From the NCBI RefSeq assembly GCF_001183985.1, contig NZ_LFZW01000001.1:1395812-1459811 (forward strand): a stretch of 64,000 nucleotides of DNA, written 5' to 3'. Position 1 is the stretch's first letter; each line of letters starts with the position of its first letter. A model generated the notes under the pieces. The model was not told the origin of the DNA. It did no database searches and saw only the letters and a list, made by a program, of their open reading frames with translations. The stretch comes from Peribacillus loiseleuriae. Lineage in GTDB: Bacteria > Bacillota > Bacilli > Bacillales > DSM-1321. Below are positions 1-7,723 of the stretch, one piece after another. The position numbers and the translations under genes were made by a program.

Positions 1-276
1 CATCCATACACTAGGTCGTTATTGAATTCGATTCCATCGGCAGTAACAAATAAACAACGTTTACATGTGATAGAAGGAATTGTTCCGTCCATTGTAAATA
101 TGAATAGAGATAGCTGCAGATTTAGCCCTCGGATTCCATGGATACCTCGTCATGCGCATGAAGAATCTCCCGAATTACATGAAGTCGCTCCTGATCATTT
201 GGTACGTTGCACATGTTATAAACATTTTTACTTTCAGGATCATAGAGGGGTGAAGATAACTAATGGTATTACTTAA
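1..276 (+). CDS. Oligopeptide/dipeptide ABC transporter ATP-binding protein, C-terminal end (partial)
   Basis: Only the last 91 codons are inside the window; the frame is open from base 1, so the start and the ATPase core lie to the left. What is visible is the typical oligopeptide-transporter C-terminal extension: a Pro-rich IPS..TNKQRLH segment, then CRFSPRIPW and VRC, the region that in the OppD/DppD family carries conserved cysteines after the nucleotide-binding domain. The stop overlaps the start of the next ATPase gene by 14 bp, the usual D-F gene pair of such transporters. The assignment to the family is firm, but the substrate cannot be told. Confidence 0.85.
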   Translation, partial: HPYTRSLLNSIPSAVTNKQRLHVIEGIVPSIVNMNRDSCRFSPRIPWIPRHAHEESPELHEVAPDHLVRCTCYKHFYFQDHRGVKITNGIT

Positions 277-1189
277 AATAGAAGACTTAAAAGTCCACTT
301 CCCGATCCGTGGTGGGTTTTTTAGGACAGTCGTTGATTATGTAAGGGCAGTTGATGGTATTACTTTTGAATTGAGTGAGGGGGAAACATACGGTCTGGTT
401 GGTGAATCAGGAAGTGGAAAATCAACGACTGGGAAAGCAGTTGTGAAATTGAACGATGTTACTTCAGGCCGGATATTATTCGAAGGACAGGATCTCTCGA
501 AGTTGTCTTTTGGGCAAATGAAACCATATCGAAAAGATATTCAAATGATTTTTCAAGATCCATATTCATCACTCAACCCGAAAAAACGGGTTGTTGATAT
601 CATTGCTGAACCACTGAGGAATTACGAGCGTTTGTCTGTAGGAGAAGAAAAGAAAATTATTCAGAATTATTTGGATAAAGTTGGTTTAAGTCCAGATTCC
701 ATGTATAAATACCCGCATGAATTTTCTGGTGGACAGCGTCAAAGAATCGGAATCGCAAGAGCCCTTACTTTAAAGCCTAAATTAATTATTGCTGACGAAC
801 CAGTATCTGCCTTGGATGTTTCTGTACAAGCCCAAGTGTTAAACTTCCTCCAAGATTTACAAAAAGAGTTTAAAATAACGTATTTATTTATAGGTCATGA
901 CTTAAGTGTAATTCGACATATGTGTGACAGAATGGGAGTTATGTATCGTGGCCGCTTAGTAGAAGAAGGAACTAGCGATGAGATTTACGAAAATCCACAG
1001 CATATTTATACGAAACGACTGATTGCTGCTATTCCAGATTTAAATCCCGAAAGTCGCGAGAAAAAAACGCATTTAAGGAAAAGGGTTGAAAATGAGTATA
1101 AGCAATACCGATCTAAATATTTTGATGATAAGGGGAGGGCTTATGACTTAAAACTGATTTCTGACACACACAGAGTCGCATTACCATAG
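263..1189 (+). CDS. Oligopeptide/dipeptide ABC transporter ATP-binding protein (OppF/DppF type)
   Basis: Second cytoplasmic ATPase of a peptide importer; it pairs with the preceding subunit and powers uptake through the two permeases encoded next. The 308-aa protein has Walker A GESGSGKST at about residues 47-55, the Q-loop in IFQDPYSSLNP near 97-107, the signature FSGGQRQRIGIARAL at 154-168 and Walker B LIIADEP followed by the D-loop SALD at 174-185. The C-terminal IPxxxP-type segment is typical of the oligopeptide branch. The start overlaps the upstream gene and the permease follows after 13 bp, so this is one operon. Confidence 0.95.
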   Translation: MVLLKIEDLKVHFPIRGGFFRTVVDYVRAVDGITFELSEGETYGLVGESGSGKSTTGKAVVKLNDVTSGRILFEGQDLSKLSFGQMKPYRKDIQMIFQDPYSSLNPKKRVVDIIAEPLRNYERLSVGEEKKIIQNYLDKVGLSPDSMYKYPHEFSGGQRQRIGIARALTLKPKLIIADEPVSALDVSVQAQVLNFLQDLQKEFKITYLFIGHDLSVIRHMCDRMGVMYRGRLVEEGTSDEIYENPQHIYTKRLIAAIPDLNPESREKKTHLRKRVENEYKQYRSKYFDDKGRAYDLKLISDTHRVALP

Positions 1190-1202
1190 GAGGTAGAGGG
1201 AT

Positions 1203-2168
1203 ATGTGGAAGTTTATTCTTAGGCGTTTTTTAGTGATGATTCCTCAGTTATTTCTCCTAAGTTTAATCGTGTTTGCGTTAGCTAAACAAATGCCTGGGGA
1301 TGCTTTAACAGGAATATCTATGGACCCGAGGATAAGTCCAGAGCGGATTGAAGAATTAAGAGAAAAAGCAGGATTGAATGATCCTTGGTATGAGCAATAT
1401 GGAAGATGGATTTCCGGTATCGTACACGGTGACTTTGGTACATCATATACTCACAAAATACCAGTATCAGAAGTCATTGCAGAAAGAATCTGGAATACTG
1501 TATTTTTAGCACTAATAACACTTATCCTTACCTACTTACTAGCTATTCCGATGGGGGTTCTTAGCGGACGCTACAACGAAACATGGATTGATAAAGTAGT
1601 GACTGGCTATAATTATTTAGGATTTGCGACACCAATTTTTATCTTTGCCCTTATTATGTTATTCGTTTTTGGGTTTTCGTTTGAGTGGTTTCCAACTGGA
1701 GGCAGCGTGAGCTCTAAAGTTGATGCTAGGACATTTGCTTATTATTTAAGCAAATTCCATCACGTCATCCTCCCGGCATTTAGTACAGCTCTGATTACCA
1801 CTGTAGGCACTGTTCAGTATTTAAGGAATGAAATTATTGATAACAAATTCAAAGAATATACACGTACTGCAAGATCAAAAGGAATTCCAGATAATAAAGT
1901 TTATACGCGCCACATTCTACGAAATTCATTATTACCAATTGCAGCGTTTTTAGGATATGAAATTACTGGATTAGTCGGTGGGACTGTAATTATTGAAACA
2001 ATTTTTAGTTATCCAGGAGTTGGTCAATTATTTGTAAGTTCAATTGGGCTAAGAGATTTCAGTGTTGTAACAGCGATTGTTATGATGCTAGGGTTCGCAA
2101 CTTTACTCGGCACTCTTCTCTCGGACATCATATTAAGTATGGTTGATCCTCGTATACGGATTGAATAG
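1203..2168 (+). CDS. Peptide ABC transporter permease (OppB/DppB type)
   Basis: Integral membrane subunit of the importer, 321 aa. It starts with an N-terminal membrane helix (FLVMIPQLFLLSLIVFALA) and a periplasm-facing loop, followed by five further hydrophobic segments. The EAA-loop region near residues 210-240 (ARSKGIPDNKVYTRHILRNSLLP) is the contact site for the ATPases. A good AGGAGG lies 8 bp before the ATG. The length and the position directly before an OppC-like gene fit DppB/OppB. Substrate specificity would be set by a separate binding protein; the nearest candidate is encoded at 4840-6759 on the other strand. Confidence 0.93.
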   Translation: MWKFILRRFLVMIPQLFLLSLIVFALAKQMPGDALTGISMDPRISPERIEELREKAGLNDPWYEQYGRWISGIVHGDFGTSYTHKIPVSEVIAERIWNTVFLALITLILTYLLAIPMGVLSGRYNETWIDKVVTGYNYLGFATPIFIFALIMLFVFGFSFEWFPTGGSVSSKVDARTFAYYLSKFHHVILPAFSTALITTVGTVQYLRNEIIDNKFKEYTRTARSKGIPDNKVYTRHILRNSLLPIAAFLGYEITGLVGGTVIIETIFSYPGVGQLFVSSIGLRDFSVVTAIVMMLGFATLLGTLLSDIILSMVDPRIRIE

Positions 2169-2179
2169 GGAGGGAACAG

Positions 2180-3088
2180 ATGTTGGAGATAAAGGTAGAA
2201 TCAATGACCAATGTTCAACCAGTAGAAGTGAGTCCTTCAGGATTTAAGATTATATGGGGGGAATTAAAAAAAGATAGACTTGCTTTGGGATCTTTATATT
2301 TTCTACTTATTTTATTGGTAAGTGTCTATATTGCATCCTTTATGATGGATCAAAAGGCGCTTGCGCGAGTAGATATTTTCTCTATTTATCTTCCCCCTTC
2401 TGATACAAATTTGCTAGGAACGGATTATGCTGGACGAGATGTTTTAGGACAACTTATTTTTGGTACAAGTAACTCGTTCACAATTAGTTTATGTATTACA
2501 TCTTTAACAGCGTTCATAGGTTTATGTGCAGGGCTGATAGCGGGTTATTTTGGAGGTTTTGTAGATCATGTAATCATGCGTGTTATCGATTTTATCATGT
2601 CACTTCCTTCAACGATGATGATTATTGTATTTGTTACAGTTGTACCGAAGTTTACCGTCATTAATTTTATCTTTATTATGTCAATCTTTTTATGGACAGG
2701 GAAGGCAAGGTTGATACGTTCTAAAACATTAGCTGAGCGAGAACTAGAGTATGTACAAGCTTCTCAAACTTTGGGAACGCCACATTGGAAAACGATTCTT
2801 TCGCATATTTTACCTAATATAAGTTCTATTATTATCGTTAACTTCACGTTGAATTTAGCAGGTAATATCGGCCTTGAAACCGCATTAACTTTTTTAGGCT
2901 TCGGGCTACCTGAAAGCACACCCAGTCTTGGGACTCTTATTAGTTATGCAAGCAATCCAGATGTTCTTGAGAACAAATGGTGGATTTGGTTACCTGCTGC
3001 AGCGATGATTTTAGTACTAATGTTAAGTATAAATTTTATTGGACAAGCCTTAAAACGTGCAGCTGACGCTAGGCAAAGAAGAGGATGA
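2180..3088 (+). CDS. Peptide ABC transporter permease (OppC/DppC type)
   Basis: Second membrane subunit, 302 aa, heterodimer partner of the preceding permease. It has the OppC-type N-terminal cytoplasmic tail and helix, the NLLGTDYAGRDVLGQLIFG motif near residue 75 that is diagnostic of the DppC/OppC N-terminal domain, and an EAA loop around residues 190-215 (AERELEYVQASQTLGTPHW). It is separated from dppB by 11 bp with a GGGAGGGAAC ribosome binding site. It is the last gene of the transporter operon seen here. Confidence 0.93.
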   Translation: MLEIKVESMTNVQPVEVSPSGFKIIWGELKKDRLALGSLYFLLILLVSVYIASFMMDQKALARVDIFSIYLPPSDTNLLGTDYAGRDVLGQLIFGTSNSFTISLCITSLTAFIGLCAGLIAGYFGGFVDHVIMRVIDFIMSLPSTMMIIVFVTVVPKFTVINFIFIMSIFLWTGKARLIRSKTLAERELEYVQASQTLGTPHWKTILSHILPNISSIIIVNFTLNLAGNIGLETALTFLGFGLPESTPSLGTLISYASNPDVLENKWWIWLPAAAMILVLMLSINFIGQALKRAADARQRRG

Positions 3089-3169
3089 AATACGTGGGTA
3101 TTTTAATTAAAGAAAATGGCTATTGTCTCCGATGAGATTTTGATAAGAACTCGAAGGAACGAAGCATAG

Positions 3170-3210
3170 GATGATGTATTAATAGAGATTTCTTTTACAC
3201 ATCATCTTTC
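3170..3210 (+). terminator. Possible weak terminator after the transporter operon
   Basis: GATGATGT and ACATCATC form an 8-bp stem around a 21-nt loop and are followed by TTTC. The T tract is short, so this is only a candidate end for the operon. Confidence 0.35.
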
Positions 3211-3252
3211 AAACCCTACCAAAAAGTATCGATTAGGTATAGATATTTTTTG

Positions 3253-3283
3253 AAAAAAGGCCGTAGACAACTTCCACGGCTCT
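3253..3283 (-). terminator. Rho-independent terminator of the M42 peptidase gene
   Basis: Read on the minus strand, GCCGTGGA/TCTACGGC pair around AGTTG and are followed by CTTTTTT. It sits 35 bp after the stop codon of the M42 gene, as expected. Confidence 0.75.
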
Positions 3284-3317
3284 ATTATAGGTGAAGATTT
3301 GTTATTTACAGTTCTCT

Positions 3318-4367
3318 TTAGATTAATTCTGATTGTAAATAATGATAAATCAATATCGCAGTATGTGTTAATGAGGATATGTGCGTTCTTTCAAATGCGT
3401 GTGATGCATCGATGCCAGGACCTATTAATCCATGAGCAATATCGAAGCCCGCACGAACTGCCGCAGATGCATCGGAACCGTAATAAGGGTAAATATCAAC
3501 CCGATAATCCACATTATTATTCTTTGCCAACTCAATTAGATGCTGACGAAGTTTGTAATGGTAAGGACCTGAAGAATCCTTGGCACAAATTGAAACGCTG
3601 TATTCATCCGTTGTCTGACCGTCACCAATTGCGCCCATATCAACAGCAATATATTCAACTGTTTCAGGCGTGATATTGGAATTTCCACCATACCCAATCT
3701 CTTCATTATTTGAAATGAGGAAATGAGTTGTAAAGGGAAGGGTAATTTTTTCTTTTTGAATGATATCAATCAAATGTAATAGGATGCCAACGCTTGCTTT
3801 ATCATCTAAGTGCCTAGATTTCAAAAAGCCGCTTTCTGTTTCTTCTACACGTGGTTCAAATGACACGAAATCACCGACTGAGATTCCAATGGCTTCTGTT
3901 TCAGCTTTCGTCTTGACGACTTCATCAATTCGCACCTCGATTGTTGTTTCGTCTCGTTTGGCATCACCTGCATTTTTGTACACATGAACAGATGTTTGAT
4001 TGATTAAGATTGTACCTGTAATGACTTTTCCATCTGCTGTGTGAATTTTACAATATTCTCCTTCGACAGAATTCCAGCGAAATCCACCAATCATGCTCAG
4101 GCTCAGACGCCCACTACTCTTAATTTCTTTCACCATTGCTCCAAGTGTATCTACATGTGCAGTTAATAGACGATGCTTACTATCATTATCTCCCTTGATT
4201 GTTGCGATCAAGGCACCTTTGTTTGAAATAGTATAGGTAATGTTCCTGTTTTTCATGAACTTTTCTACATATGAGATTGCTGCTTCTGTATAACCTGAAG
4301 GACTAGGAATTGAAACGAGATCCTTTATGTATTGTACAATTTCTTTATTATTTATTGTCTTGACCAT
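3318..4367 (-). CDS. M42 family metallo-aminopeptidase (YsdC/FrvX-like)
   Basis: Cytosolic dinuclear-metal aminopeptidase of 349 aa that removes N-terminal residues from short peptides. The M42 metal and catalytic residues are all visible: H71 in LLTAHVDTLG, D189 in RHLDDKASVG, E222/E223 in SNNEEIGYGG, D243 in AVDMGAIGD and H323 in DASHAFERTH. An AGGAG lies 8 bp before the ATG. It sits tail-to-tail with a peptide importer operon and just downstream of a peptide-binding protein, which suggests that it processes imported peptides. The family is certain; the exact substrate is inference. Confidence 0.93.
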   Translation of the reverse strand: MVKTINNKEIVQYIKDLVSIPSPSGYTEAAISYVEKFMKNRNITYTISNKGALIATIKGDNDSKHRLLTAHVDTLGAMVKEIKSSGRLSLSMIGGFRWNSVEGEYCKIHTADGKVITGTILINQTSVHVYKNAGDAKRDETTIEVRIDEVVKTKAETEAIGISVGDFVSFEPRVEETESGFLKSRHLDDKASVGILLHLIDIIQKEKITLPFTTHFLISNNEEIGYGGNSNITPETVEYIAVDMGAIGDGQTTDEYSVSICAKDSSGPYHYKLRQHLIELAKNNNVDYRVDIYPYYGSDASAAVRAGFDIAHGLIGPGIDASHAFERTHISSLTHTAILIYHYLQSELI

Positions 4368-4402
4368 GATAAAAATCTCCTTTCTTTACATCTCACTATT
4401 AT

Positions 4403-4530
4403 AGAGGTTGTTCAAAAAGTCCGATAAAAAAGCTTGCGAATTGCATCAAAGCTCTGTCTCTCCGGTTCTAGAAACGATGGCTACTCCAAACTTCTCGACT
4501 CTTTTTATCCTCCCTTTTAAACACGCACTA
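4403..4530 (-). repeat. Dispersed intergenic repeat, copy 1
   Basis: The reverse complement of this segment matches 22462-22612 over about 120 bp. Shared blocks include GGAGGATAAAAAGAG, AGAAGTT, CAGAGCTTTGA, CAATTCG and AAGCTTTTTTAT. One end begins GTTGTTCAAAAAG and the other copy ends TTTTTGAAGAACA, so the element has inverted-repeat termini like a small non-coding mobile element. A short open frame on the plus strand here is not a gene. Confidence 0.75.
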
Positions 4531-4624
4531 ATACCGTTTTTCTACTCGTTCAATGAGAAATTGATGCGTTTATTCTTCAATGTAATTTCCATAAGTTCGA
4601 AATGGTAACCTATGTATCAAAAAC

Positions 4625-4829
4625 GGGGATGTCTCATAAGAGTCTGACGCTTTGCTTTTACGACAACCATGTTAGTTCATCCCTTTATCTCGGTTTAACA
4701 GGCTGTAATACCTCCACCTCAATTTTTATGGGAGAATCAAGAAAAAATCGGTGGGGGATAAACAGCCTGTAAATCCCCGATGGGTTCAGCTAACCATCAG
4801 TGGGGGATGAAATAAACCCCCACTGATGG
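4625..4829. repeat. Palindromic repeat cluster between the M42 and binding-protein genes
   Basis: Two nested inverted repeats are visible. AACAGGCTGTAATACCTCCACC at about 4699-4720 pairs with GGTGGGGGATAAACAGCCTG at about 4750-4769. Next to it CCATCAGTGGGGG (4796-4808) pairs perfectly with CCCCCACTGATGG (4817-4829) around 8 bases. The first arm recurs at 11669-11694. A further part (GATGTCTCATAAGAGTCTGACGC) resembles the start of the repeat after prfC. No protein is supported here. The second hairpin could end transcription of the binding-protein gene but lacks a T tract. Confidence 0.7.
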
Positions 4830-4839
4830 AAGATTCACT

Positions 4840-6759
4840 TTATCTTACAGCATCTTCAGCAGTTACAGCAACTTTAGACCAATCTGTATTTTTGAAATCA
4901 AATTCTTTTATCCGTAGATTTGCAGCTACTAAATTATAACGGAATAAAGTAGGGATAACCGGAACTTCATCATGAACAAGTTGCTGCCATTCATTATAAA
5001 CATCTTTACGGTATTTCTCATCGAATGCTTCAGGCGACAGCCCATTTGTGAGTAATTCTTGACTCTGATCATTCACCCAACGTGTATAGTTATAATCTGA
5101 GTTCTTATCCCAGATCCCTGATGGATCTGGATCAGAACCAACTTGCCATGCTGCTTGATAAATGTCGATTTTTGGATCATCCAATTCTACCATATCGTAA
5201 AATGAGTTAAACTCTTGAAGGCGTCCATCAACGAGTTGAACATCTAAACCAATATCTCCCCATTGCTGAATGTAATATTGTGTAAGTAGCTCTGAATTCG
5301 AATCTCCATTCATAGAAGCAAAATGAATCGTGAATTTATTTCCTTCTAAATCTTCCCGTATCCCATCGCCATCTGTATCAATATAACCGGCATCATCCAA
5401 TAGTTGTTTAGATTTTTCCTGATTCAGAGAGTATCCTTTAATATTGGAGTTATGATAGTGAGAAACCGCTGGAATAACAGTGTTGGCTGGGAAACGAAGC
5501 CCCTTATAAATTTTTTCTCCGACAGATTTATTATCTATCGCATAGGCCATTGCTTGACGAAGTTTTATGTTAGCCATTTTCGGATTGTCCATTTTCGTGG
5601 TTTTCGTAGCCGCATCAAAGTGCCCTAATTTAAAGCCAATATACGAATAAGCAAATCCAACATAACCGAGCGTTTCGATATTTTTCAAATTTTTAGCTTG
5701 GTCATATTGCTCAGCTGAAATTTCAACGATATCTAATTCGCCTGTTTCAACAGCTTTTACTGCTAAATCAGGGTTAACCACTTTAAGTGTAACACTTCTA
5801 AGTTGAGGTTTTCCTTGCCAATAGTCATCATTTGCAACAAACTCGACTGCTTCACCGGGAATAATTTTTTTTACTTTAAATGGTCCAAAACCAATTGGTG
5901 TTTGTCGGATTTTATCAGAAGCTTCCAAGTCAGTAATGGCTACATCTTTCAAATATTCTTTATGCATCGGATATGTCCAAACCCCACCTGTAAGTAAGGA
6001 TGGATTCGCTTCTTTATAAGTAATGGAGATTTTTTGTCCATCTACTTTAATACCAGAAATGTTATCTACGGTTCCGGTATGGTATTCTTCCATACCTTCA
6101 ACCATTTGCATTTGTTTATCGTATCTGACACCTGTATAGTCAGGACTACCGATTACATGGAATGCATATTCTAAATCTGCCCCTGTGACAGGTGTTCCAT
6201 CATGCCACTTTACATGGTCTCTAATGGTTAATGTTATTGTTTTATTATCTTTAGACATTTCATATGTTGCAGCACCTTCATTATTAAATGAATAGTTCTC
6301 ATCTGATTGTAATAAACTTTCATCAAAAAATTGTAAAATTAAAGAATCTGGATTACCAGTATATAATGAATAGTTTAGAATACCTGTAAAAGGGGTATCA
6401 GTCGACATCCCGTAATTCAAATGCCCATTCCTGATAGCGGGTTTGGAATTAGTTGTAACTGTCGGAAAACGGTTTGTAACCATATTTGGTGATTTTGCCG
6501 TATCTTCATGTGTTTCAATTAGTTTTTTATGATCCCTATTGATGATTGCAGTACTCTCTGTGCTAAACGCTGTTAATGATAGAATAGAAACCACTATCAT
6601 ACATAACCCTTTGTAACTGATTCTATTTTTATTAATTTTCGAGTCATATCTTACATTTTTTCCTTCAACCAAAGCTGTCTCCACCTCTGTTCTAATTTTC
6701 GCAGCAATCATACCAAATTTCCCAGTTCTTGCAGCCTTTTCACACGTATTCTTCCTCAT
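4840..6759 (-). CDS. Family 5 extracellular solute (peptide)-binding protein, atypical N-terminus
   Basis: Substrate-receptor component of a peptide importer, 639 aa as an open frame. The SBP-family-5 core is clear from about residue 100 on: KTITLTIRDHVKWHDGTPVT, YAFHVIG, TPIGFGPFKVKK, LRQAMAYAIDNKSV, and LLDDAGYIDTDGDGIREDLEG near the C-terminal half. Lipid-anchored relatives have a Cys lipobox. Here the hydrophobic segment LCMIVVSILSLTAFSTES near residues 52-69 is followed by E-S-T instead of Cys, and about 45 unusual residues precede it. No good ribosome binding site precedes the first ATG. An internal ATG (MIVVS) has AAAGGG upstream, so the true start is uncertain. Export and anchoring may be impaired. 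It most likely served the nearby permease. Confidence 0.85.
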   Translation of the reverse strand: MRKNTCEKAARTGKFGMIAAKIRTEVETALVEGKNVRYDSKINKNRISYKGLCMIVVSILSLTAFSTESTAIINRDHKKLIETHEDTAKSPNMVTNRFPTVTTNSKPAIRNGHLNYGMSTDTPFTGILNYSLYTGNPDSLILQFFDESLLQSDENYSFNNEGAATYEMSKDNKTITLTIRDHVKWHDGTPVTGADLEYAFHVIGSPDYTGVRYDKQMQMVEGMEEYHTGTVDNISGIKVDGQKISITYKEANPSLLTGGVWTYPMHKEYLKDVAITDLEASDKIRQTPIGFGPFKVKKIIPGEAVEFVANDDYWQGKPQLRSVTLKVVNPDLAVKAVETGELDIVEISAEQYDQAKNLKNIETLGYVGFAYSYIGFKLGHFDAATKTTKMDNPKMANIKLRQAMAYAIDNKSVGEKIYKGLRFPANTVIPAVSHYHNSNIKGYSLNQEKSKQLLDDAGYIDTDGDGIREDLEGNKFTIHFASMNGDSNSELLTQYYIQQWGDIGLDVQLVDGRLQEFNSFYDMVELDDPKIDIYQAAWQVGSDPDPSGIWDKNSDYNYTRWVNDQSQELLTNGLSPEAFDEKYRKDVYNEWQQLVHDEVPVIPTLFRYNLVAANLRIKEFDFKNTDWSKVAVTAEDAVR

Positions 6760-6805
6760 TAATCAAATTCCAAACCAATAAATTTATCAAACCTCTGATT
6801 CTACA

Positions 6806-6853
6806 TGCATATTTTTCATGCGAAAAATCATAATAAATAGGTATGATTTTTTC
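6806..6853. promoter_or_regulatory. Inverted repeats in the divergent cphB/binding-protein promoter region
   Basis: Two palindromes lie between the divergent genes: GCAT-(7)-ATGC at 6808-6822, and GAAAAATCATA (6822-6832) with TATGATTTTTTC (6842-6853). They have the form of protein-binding operators. The first is loosely reminiscent of an ArgR/AhrC box, which would suit an arginine polymer operon, but its spacing is one base short of consensus, so this is only a suggestion. Confidence 0.4.
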
Positions 6854-6913
6854 AAAAGAAGTAGATGATGGGTATTTGGAAAACAAATTATTCTATAAAG
6901 GTGATCAAAATCC

Positions 6914-7723
6914 ATGAGTGTTGGTGAGTTATTAATAATAGGTGGAGCTGAAAAAAAGTGTCCACAAGGAGAAGTATTAAATCTGTTTGTTGATTTGGCA
7001 AGAAGAAGATCAGGAGCAATTGGTATTATCCCAACAGCAAGTGAGATTCCAGAAGAGGTGTGTGAAGACTATATTCGCACCTTTCATCAATTGGACGTTA
7101 AAGATCTTGATATATTGTCCATTACAAGTAGGGAAGAAGCTGATTCTCCTGAAATTCGGACACGAATAGAATCACTTGCGGCTGTATTTATTACAGGTGG
7201 AGATCAAAGCCGACTGGCAGACATCATTAGAGGGACCGTTCTTCATGAAGCATTAATGGACACTTGGAGAGATGGGTTGATTCTAGGTGGAACGAGCGCT
7301 GGTGCATCCATTATGGCACATCAAATGATTGTTGCTGCGGATACGAAACTTGAAGATGATAAATTGAAGGTTGAGCTCGGAGTGGGATTTGGGTTCCTTG
7401 ACAAGTTCATCATTGACCAGCATTTTTCGCAAAGAGGTAGATTCGATCGCTTGCTTAGTGCCATTGCAGAAAATAGGGAAGTTATCGGGATTGGGATAGA
7501 TGAAAATACAGCTATTCTTGTGAAAAACGATCAGTTTAAAGTGTTTGGGGAGCATCAGGTATTAGTCATTGATGGTAGAAATAGTGATTTTGTAGAAATC
7601 ATTGCTTCAGAAAATGGCAGTGAGGAATTAACGATTGCAAACTTTACACTTCATACACTTACTAAAGGATATCGCTTTGATTTAATAAAAAGACAACTTA
7701 TAAAAAAGGAGAAAATGAAATGA
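6914..7723 (+). CDS. cphB: Cyanophycinase (peptidase family S51)
   Basis: Cytosolic serine exopeptidase of 269 aa that cleaves cyanophycin (multi-L-arginyl-poly-L-aspartate) to beta-Asp-Arg dipeptides. The S51 nucleophile motif GGTSAGAS is at residues 125-132 (Ser128), preceded by the conserved ITGGDQ at 93-98, and DQHFSQRGRFDRL follows in the usual place. No signal peptide is seen, so it acts inside the cell. AAAGGTGAT lies 8 bp before the ATG. It overlaps cphA by 4 bp (ATGA), so breakdown and synthesis of the polymer are translationally coupled. Confidence 0.95.
   Translation: MSVGELLIIGGAEKKCPQGEVLNLFVDLARRRSGAIGIIPTASEIPEEVCEDYIRTFHQLDVKDLDILSITSREEADSPEIRTRIESLAAVFITGGDQSRLADIIRGTVLHEALMDTWRDGLILGGTSAGASIMAHQMIVAADTKLEDDKLKVELGVGFGFLDKFIIDQHFSQRGRFDRLLSAIAENREVIGIGIDENTAILVKNDQFKVFGEHQVLVIDGRNSDFVEIIASENGSEELTIANFTLHTLTKGYRFDLIKRQLIKKEKMK

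Noticed and set aside
4408..4608. A 66-codon plus-strand open frame
   Set aside because: It lies inside a dispersed non-coding repeat whose other copy has no equivalent frame, and it has no ribosome binding site.
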